This document shows positions 15,401-24,400 of a stretch of 64,000 bases of DNA, in pieces; position 1 is the first letter of the stretch, and every line of letters starts with the position of its first letter. Source of the stretch: Girardinichthys multiradiatus (taxonomy: Eukaryota > Chordata > Actinopteri > Cyprinodontiformes > Goodeidae). The notes beneath the pieces are model-generated. The model saw only the letters and a list, made by a program, of their open reading frames with translations, was not told the origin of the DNA and did not search any database. The translations under genes and the position numbers were made by a program. The stretch lies in NCBI RefSeq assembly GCF_021462225.1, contig NC_061797.1:24265093-24329092 (forward strand), written 5' to 3'.

Positions 15401-18400
15401 AGATTTTCTGTCACATTAAGTTCTGGACTCTGCCTTGGTCATTCCAAAACTTTGTCATCTGGTAAAGACCTTGGTACATTGTTTTGGACTCACTGTGGTG
15501 CTGAATGATAAATTCCCTCTCTTCATAATTTGAGCAGACATTTGTACATTTTGGGTCAAAACTGACTAGTATCTGTAGGAATCTTTTAGCCAGGCCTCAA
15601 TGTTTTCTTTGAAAGAAAATACATCTTTCTCGCAGCTGTACGTTTTCACCCAGATGCATGTAAAACACAAGAGATTGTTGTTCCATCTAGAACACAACCA
15701 GTAGTTAACAGAGTTTTTTAGAGCAAACATGTTATTCAATAAATTTTTTCATAAGCTATTAAATTTTATAAATCAACAATATAATTTTGTATACTGCTGG
15801 TTTCTTTTTTGGTTGATTATTTCTGATGTTCTCCATCAGCTATAGGTTCAGAAGTCAGCTTGTGGTAGAGGATAAAGACCAGGGAGCTAATTTAGTTAAT
15901 GTTTTAGTCAAGAATACTTGAGAGGGGAGAAATAAAGAGGTTTACTAATAAATTGCCAGGCTTAATGCTTTCATGGTTTTACCGAGATACATTGTCTTCA
16001 AAATAAGATGTCTACTACATGAAAAACAGATATGAGTTTGCATGGTGATCTGGGGGTGTTTAAATGGATTTCCTTTCTTTGGACACCATCAGTCTGTATC
16101 TCTGCTACAAAGCTGAAGGAAAACCTAATTGGTTTCAGAAAGAAAGGAAAGCCTTCCTCTTTTTCAACACCGATGAATGGCAAAGCACTCCACAGCCAGC
16201 ATGACTGAATAGTCTCCTAAGGGAATAGAAGGGGGTGGCAGGAGGGGTTGGGTGTGAAGTTTACAAGTAAGGAGGGGCGGTCATGCTCCGCCGCTCATTA
16301 ACAAGCTGTCTGATTAAAGCCCCTTGCTAATGAGTTTGCCTCAGTAATCAATAATATTTGCTCTTTAAAAAGGTCTGCACACAGCAAGTGCTCGCCCAGA
16401 AGCAGCACTGAGGTTATCATGATGTATGCTAATTGAGGTGTATGGCATGTTTCCCTGCGCATGCAGAAACATCCATGTGCTTCAATGTAGCGGAAGACGT
16501 GAGGGTCGAAGGGCCATTTTGCTCTGTTTGAACGGTTGAGATGTGGTTGCTGAACAGCAATCATGTGAAAAGGAAAAAGGAGAAGTTGTTGTCTAAACTG
16601 GTAATTATGGCTGAAAACTGACAGCTGGACACCGTTATAGTATGTTCACATGTAGTAAGGCAAGTCTGCATGGAAAGGATGAGGGCAACAGGCAAAGCAA
16701 AGCAGGTATACTGTAGAGGGACTCATTTTTTAAAATTTTGTGATAAAATTAAGTAAAATCTTTTAACTTGCTCTTGTTAGCATATCGCTTATTTAGCCTC
16801 GGCTGTCTTACTGATGTTCAGACATGTGCTGTTGTGTAGCTGAGAAGCCAGCTAAAGAGAAACTGCAATTCTCTAACTTGAAGGTGTGCATTCTCCTTTT
16901 ATAGGAGCATCAACACAATTTGTTACATCCATAACAAATTACCCCCGACAGCAGCAAAAACCATTTAGGAAACTATGGATTCATGTCTTTAGTGATTTTA
17001 GCCAGTGATCACAATTGTTGTATATGTTAGACTGTAAATAGTGTTGAAGGCAATCTTTGTATGTTTATTTACGGAAAATATTCCACTATTGCCACATCTA
17101 AACACCTAACAGCACTCAAATACAGGTCCTTCTCAAAAAATTAGCATATTGTGATAAAGTTAATTGTTTTCCATAATGTCATGATGAAAATTTAACATTC
17201 ATATATTTTAGATTCATTGCACACTAACTGAAATATTTCAGGTCTTTTATTGTCTTAATACGGATGATTTTGGCATACAGCTCATGAAAACCCAAAATTC
17301 CTATCTCACAAAATTAGCATATCATTAAAAGGGTCTCTAAACGAGCTATGAACCTAATCATCTGAATCAACGAGTTAACTCTAAACACCTGCAAAAGATT
17401 CCTGAGGCCTTTAAAACTCCCAGCCTGGTTCATCACTCAAAACCCCAATCATGGGTAAGACTGCCAACCTGACTGCTGTCCAGAAGGCCACTATTGACAC
17501 CCTCAAGCAAGAGGGTAAGACACAGAAAGACATTTCTGAATGAATAGGCTGTTCCCAGAGTGCTGTATCAAGGCACCTCACTGGGAAGTCTGTGGGAAGG
17601 AAAAAGTGTGGCAGAAAACGCTGCACAACGAGAAGAGGTGACCGGACCCTGAGGAAGATTATGGAGAAGGGCCGATTCCAGACCTTGGGGGACCTGCGGA
17701 AGCAGTGGACTGAGTCTGGAGTAGAAACATCCAGAGCCACCGTGCACAGGCGTGTGCAGGAAATGGGCTACAGGTGCCGCATTCCCCAGACCTGGGCTAC
17801 AGAGAAGCAGCACTGGACTGTTGCTCAGTGGTCCAAAATACTTTTTTTTGGATGAAAGCAAATTCTGCATGTCATTCGGAAATCAAGGTGCCAGAGTCTG
17901 GAGGAAGACTGGGGAGAAGGAAATGCCAAAATGCCAGAAGTCCAGTGTCAAGTAGCCACAGTCAGTGATGGTCTGGGGTGCCGTGTCAGCTGCTGGTGTT
18001 GGTCCACTGTGTTTTATCAAGGGCAGGGTCAATGCAGCTAGCTATCAGGAGATTTTGGAGCACTTCATGCTTCCATCTGCTGAAAAGCTTTATGGAGATG
18101 AAGATTTCATTTTTCAGCACGACCTGGCACCTGCTCACAGTGCCAAAACCACTGGTAAATGGTTTACTGACCATGGTATCACTGTGCTCAATTGGCCTGC
18201 CAACTCTCCTGACTTGAACCCCATAGAGAATCTGTGGGATATTGTGAAGAGAACGTTGAGAGACTCAAGACCCAACACTCTGGATGAGCTAAAGGCCGCT
18301 ATCGAAGCATCCTGGGCCTCCATAAGACCTCAGCAGTGCCACAGGCTGATTGCCTCCATGCCACGCCGCATTGAAGCAGTCATTTCTGCAAAAGGATTCC

Positions 18401-21400
18401 CGACCAAGTATTGAGTGCATAACTGTACATGATTATTTGAAGGTTGACGTTTTTTGTATTAAAAACACTTTTCTTTTATTGGTCGGATGAAATATGCTAA
18501 TTTTGTGAGATAGGAATGTTGGGTTTTCATGAGCTGTATGCTAAAATCATCCGTATTAAGACAATAAAAGACCTGAAATATTTCAGTTAGTGTGCAATGA
18601 ATCTAAAATATATGAATGTTAAATTTTCATCATGACATTATGGAAAATAATGAACTTTATCACAATATGCTAATTTTTTGAGAAGGACCTGTATTACATC
18701 CTGCAGTCATCTATAGTGCATTGATGCTTTTTATTTGTGTAGATGGATGGATGCATAAAAACAGTGAAATAGAAGCTCCCCTCTCATGTTTAAAACCTCC
18801 TTCACACATATGGTTTGGACTCCCAAGTGGGCTGCCATTTAAACCGCACACCAGGGTCACATCTCTGCACACTCACCCTCAGAGAGCCGGGCTTGTTTTT
18901 TCTCCAGGTTTTGTGCTCTTCGCTGAAGGTCTACATCCTGAATGCAATCATTGTCAGCAGAGTCCTATCCCAACCCCTGGTTGCCAAGCAACCCTGCCTC
19001 CCATTCCTTGAGCCTCCATACGGATGCATAAGAGCGGAGCGTGACTGAAGGCTGAAAGGTACACAGTGACTGAACCTCAGTTGCTCTGACACAATTCACT
19101 TGTTGCTAACTAAGCTATTGATTTACGTTCTGAGGGTACACGATACGTTACTTTGTATTTATATACTGTTCTCATTATTACAGTGTCACAAAAATCCTAT
19201 AAGCCAAAATGTTACATTGAAGCTTTTGATCGGAGTTAAAAGGAGAAATCAAATGTAGCTTTATGTCAATGGTTACCTGTTAGAAATCCAGAGTATAATT
19301 TAAAATCCTTCTTCATGAACATAAACCTATGAATGATCAGGCTACTGCTCATGAAAATATTAATGTTCCATGTTTTCTCAGCCAAATACTTTGCTTTCAG
19401 GTTTACTGCTGGTTCACAAAGTATAAAAGAAGAACAGGAGGCAGATTATTCAGATATCTGGTTCTTCTCTCTGAAATATTTTCCAGTTTTTGTCTGTGAG
19501 GCACACTGCTGACTTTTAACACTAAGCCTAAAACATCCCTTTTAGATAAACCTTTCAGTTTATATACAGCTGGCTCATGGCATGTTTTTGGATCTATTGC
19601 TTATAGGGAGTGGATGGACCAGGTGCACTAAGCACCTCAGAAAAGGTTTTGGTTTCTTATTTTACTTTTGACGGCAATGTATACCTTTATGATGGCAACT
19701 GTGACCTTTTTCTTCCTCCTCCTTTCTGCTGCCCTTTCTGTCAATGTTTGTCATATTTTGGAGTTTTGGGCTTTTCTTAGAATCCAGTTTTGGACTTTTT
19801 TATGGTGTACTGGTTAGTTTTTCTGATAGTTGGTTGTGACTTACACCACCTGCTTTGTTTAACTAATCAGCTCACCTGTTTCTAATCACTCCTTCTAGGC
19901 TGCGGATATACAGGTGGACCTCAATAAACTAGAACATCAACAAAAGGTACTATATGAAAGTAGTTTAACTCAAAACGTTTACCTTTATTGTATATAACCA
20001 TTGCGCACAAATTGATACAGAGTGCTTATCTTTTGTTAGTTTTGATGATTGTGGCTTACAGCCAATAAAATCTCACAATGTGGTTTTCCAGAAAACATGA
20101 ATATTATATAAGACCAATAAAAAGTTAATTTCAATACAGAAAGGTTGGCCTACAGGAAAGCATGTCCTTGTTCTGCACACTAAATGCATTCAATAGCAGG
20201 TCGGGACATGTTTTGCACGAATTACTGGATCAAAGACAGTGTTAATGTAATCATTAAAGCAGTTATGTGTACTTTTGGCAGTGTGGACAGGGGTGAAGTA
20301 CTGCTAAAAAATAAATCAGCCATAAAGCTTTATGCAGGAGAGGGAAGCTTGAAAACAACATAACATTTCTGTATTAAAACTACTTGTATTCTTGTTTGGT
20401 TTATGTTGTGCAAATTGTGGTACAATGCATCGTTGCCTGCGGTATTATCATCAAACAGGTCAGAATGACTTTTGGTTTGTTTTTTTAAAACATTGTTTCA
20501 GAAATTTGTGTCTCTGTAGGTATCATTTGGGTATAATTTTTAGAGCGAGGTCTAGAATGGATGGTGTCTAGGGCGTTAAAGGCAGTGAAGTTCTTTCATA
20601 TGCAGTCTATGATTTATTTGTATAATGTGAGGCTTTTTTAAGACCAAGTCAGTGGGATTCTTACCCGTAAATACAGAACCTTGTCCCCTACACGGTAGCA
20701 GCCTTTTGGCTGCTTTTCAACAGGGAACCTGGTGGGACAACTGCAGGGGGGATTTTCGATAATGGTTCTCACCTAAAAGAGATAAAAAAAAAGATTGTTT
20801 CAGGGCCAAAGAACAAAATAAGTAAAGGCAAACAAGGCTCATTTTCCTGGAAAAAAAATGCATACAATATCATCCAAAATGCTTGTGCTCATGCTCCTCC
20901 GGTTTTTGGACTTGTTGGAAGAACTAGAGGTTTGTGTTGCTGGCTGAGAGGTGATGGCAGCTTTGCAGACTGCAGGAGTATGTTTGTTTTCTGTGGCAGG
21001 GCAGACCTCAGCAGAGGATCCCAGAGTTTGGTCTGTTAGGTGTGCTGACAGCAGAGCTGAAGCAGATGTGTCAGCGGCGCAGGATGAAGAGAACAAAGAC
21101 GGTTGTGTTGAGGCTATCCTTGTACAAAGGTTAGTGGCTGAGAGGGGGGGCTGGGGAGGGGGAGAGGGAGAGGATGTAGGCAGAGGGTTTGTGGTGGCTG
21201 ATGGAAGATCAGAGGCAAAGGAGGCAGCGAGAGGTTCAGGCAGACAGGTTGTGTTCGAAGTGAGGGGGGCAGGTGAAAGAAGAAGGGAGGAGGCGGGGGG
21301 TAGGGAGGATGTTGGTGGTGAATACAATGATGCTGGATAAAAACAGTAGAGAGGAGATGATGGAGATAAGCACCCAGCCTCCTCTCTTTCTATGTTTTCC

Positions 21401-24400
21401 AGCTTCACCAGCCCTGGTGGCTCCACTCCATTCCTGGGAGTGAGAGAGTGAGATTTAAAAAAAGATAAATTGGTACCGATGAATCAACATGAAATCTAAC
21501 AAGGCGTTGATTTACAGTCAGGGTTATGTGTAACCTCAAATTCCATTCTGGTAACAAAAAAGTAAATGTGCTGCTGATTAAAGTGAAGCGTACACATCCT
21601 GAAGTAATACCTTAATGAGCTCAAAGTAATGAGAAACCAATACAAATATTAAATGTTCATTCAATACTGTACTATAGTCTCACAGCCTCAGAATTCAGAA
21701 TATTAAAGACTTGATGCATTCTGAGACATTATTTCGATACCCAATAATATGTCAAATCATCTGATCCCTTTAATAAAGACCTTAGCCATAATGTCCCTTC
21801 TTTTTGTCTTTTGTTTCTTAACATTCTGAACAACAGCACCAGAAAAACAGAAGTCTCAGTACATCATTTTTATGTCTAATTTAATTCAGTTAATTTTTGA
21901 AGATCATCTCCCTGAGTGGGGATTTGTCAAATTTTGTTTACCTGGCTGCAATCCGACCCAGCTCCATCAGGCATAGGCACACCTCCCGAGGTTGCTTATG
22001 GAGGACTGCATCAGGAGACACAGGACAAACGATGAAAAAAAGAATGAAAATGTGACTCATCTGAAAGGAAAGACATTTCTGGAGATAAACATCTGTTTTT
22101 AACTAAAGCAAGCAGGAGCTTCAGCAGAAACAGGAGAGGCCGGTTCGGGGAATAGCCTTATTCAATGTGCCTTCCTATCTTCAAAGGTGAACAGGAATTC
22201 CTGTGGGTTCCTTCAGGTGAGGGCATGGGGGCATTAGAGATTCATTGACAATAGAAACCTCTGCAACCCCAAATGTTTTCTCATCAACAAAAACTGGGTT
22301 ATTAATGTCACTTAATCCTATTTAAATTGTTAAGATGGGAAAAAGCCCAATAAAAGCCACATGAGTCAAGCACAAGGGCTTTTGACTTTGTACCATAGAT
22401 TAGAAAAGAAGATGGTTTGACTAAGAGAGGAAACATCCTTTTAAGCAGGTGTAAAGCCCAGTACGCTTCCTGTCACACATTGTTTGGGGATTTATCTGCA
22501 TATAATCATGGCCACACATCTCTGGCTTTGCTTGGACATGCCCTAGTTGGACGTGTGCAGAGAAAAGCAAGCCTAAAAAATACTGAACTATATTGGTCTG
22601 CAATTCTGTCCTGAATGATACTGGTAATGCAATAAGTTGGTTTTAAACAATATAATGACATGTCACAAATATACCTTCCCCTTATAAATTATCATCTTTG
22701 TTAGACATAAAAGATTGAGACTATGATAAATAATTTAAAAGCTCTTTATACCTTTTAATTATACAGGATGACAATCATCCTGTATAATTAAAGTAAAACA
22801 AACATGAGGTGAAAAAGGCATAGTAACCAAGTTTCATCAAAATGCCACCACCCTTTGAATTAGTTGCAGCATTGAGCTATTTGCTAGAAGTCAATCAGCA
22901 TGTCACATCTTGACTTGTCAATATTTGCCCAGTCTGCCTCCATTTCAGATTGTGACCACGTGTCTTGTTCATAGCCCTCTTTAGGTGACCCCCCTTAGAT
23001 TTTCTGTCACATTAAGTTCTGGACTCTGCCTTGGTCATTCCAAAACTTTGTCATCTGGTAAAGACCTTGGTACATTGTTTTGGACTCACTGTGGTGCTGA
23101 ATGATAAATTCCCTCTCTTCATAATTTGAGCAGACATTTGGACATTTTGGGTCAAAACTGACTAGTATCTGTAGGAATCTTTTAGCCAGGCCTCAATGTT
23201 TTCTTTGAAAGAAAATACATCTTTCTCGCAGCTGTACTTTTTCACCCAGATGCATGTAAAACACAAGAGATTGTTGGTCCATCTAGAACACAACCAGTAG
23301 TTAACAGAATTTGGTAGGACTGCTGAAATTTGTTTCAGGTTAATCAGTTTCACTATAACAGATGGCTTCTTCTCAAGAAGAAGATAAATATTACTTGAGG
23401 AGTTTGCACACTTATATAACCAGGTTATTGTAGTTTTGCCAGTTGAATTCTACAGGATATACGTCATATTTCGTTTTTTAATTATTGCTGTGTTTACATC
23501 ACACAAAAGCTAGCTTTTTAACAAAGCTTTGCTTTCATGAAATGGTGTCATAAACCCAAATAGAGATGAGGAATGGAGGTGCATGATGACAACTGATTTT
23601 AATAGTAAATGAATAGAGGAAACCAACAGAACAAGCTGGTGGCAACAACAGATGAACTTAAACTGACTGAGAAAACCATTAACACTTTATACTGGGGAGT
23701 TTCATTACTGGAATGCTAGACATGCTAGAGTTCATAACCAGATGAGAGACAGCAGGGAGCTGAGACACTGAGGGAATGTACTGGGTAAACACAGAAAAGA
23801 TTCACTAACCAAAATTTAGGAACAATCAGAAACTTAAAATGCTACAGATAGTGACATATGTGCTGTTTTTATGTTCTCTGTTCCAAGTTTCTTGTGATTT
23901 TTTATTTTATTTTGAGAGAAACAAATAAAAAAATGTTTAAAACGATACAATAATTTTGAAAACACAAACTAAGTTATCTTTAAATCATAGATTGCAATTT
24001 CAATATATACATTCAAACATTATTTCAAAGTTCAGGCAACTGATCATATCAGCAACAAAGTAAAAGAGCAAATAAAGTTACTATAAATTCAAATCATTGC
24101 TAGAAAATGAGTTGTGAACAGCATAAAAGATACATGTCATAGTAGTGGAAAGACTAAACAGAAAATGTAACATCATTAGGTCTCCACAATATCATTTTAT
24201 CAAACTTGTACACATACCATAACACACACATTTAACAATTCTAAGTCTGAAAGCCTTAGTTTTGAATCAAATGCATAATTACTGTCACATGACAGTTTAT
24301 TATCAGAGGGAGAAACATGTCATAGCTGTCTAAAGGGGGAAGAAAATCCAGGTTTAACTTACCTAAATCCTCAGACTCAAAAAGGTACGCCTCATCAACT

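Larger units (their letters stand above)
12409..20664. other. gas2 intron 6 (8.3 kb)
   Basis: A long intron. Contents recognised: poly-C tract 12945-12966; a remnant of a Tc1-like element 15400-15716; a motif-rich non-coding block 16260-16565; a Tc1 element 17123-18691; an RFX-type X-box 18979-18993; and the end of another Tc1-like element 19911-20245. The rest (for example 13300-15390) shows nothing I can name. Confidence 0.7.
22006..24362. other. gas2 intron 3
   Basis: Contains a perfect 18-bp hairpin (22754-22792) and a Tc1-like remnant (about 22840-23312). The remainder, including 23400-24360, is AT-rich with nothing named. Confidence 0.65.

Noticed and set aside
20951..21340. 129-codon + strand frame opposite gas2 exon 5
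   Set aside because: A shadow of the Ser/Pro-rich exon on the other strand; no splice or family support.
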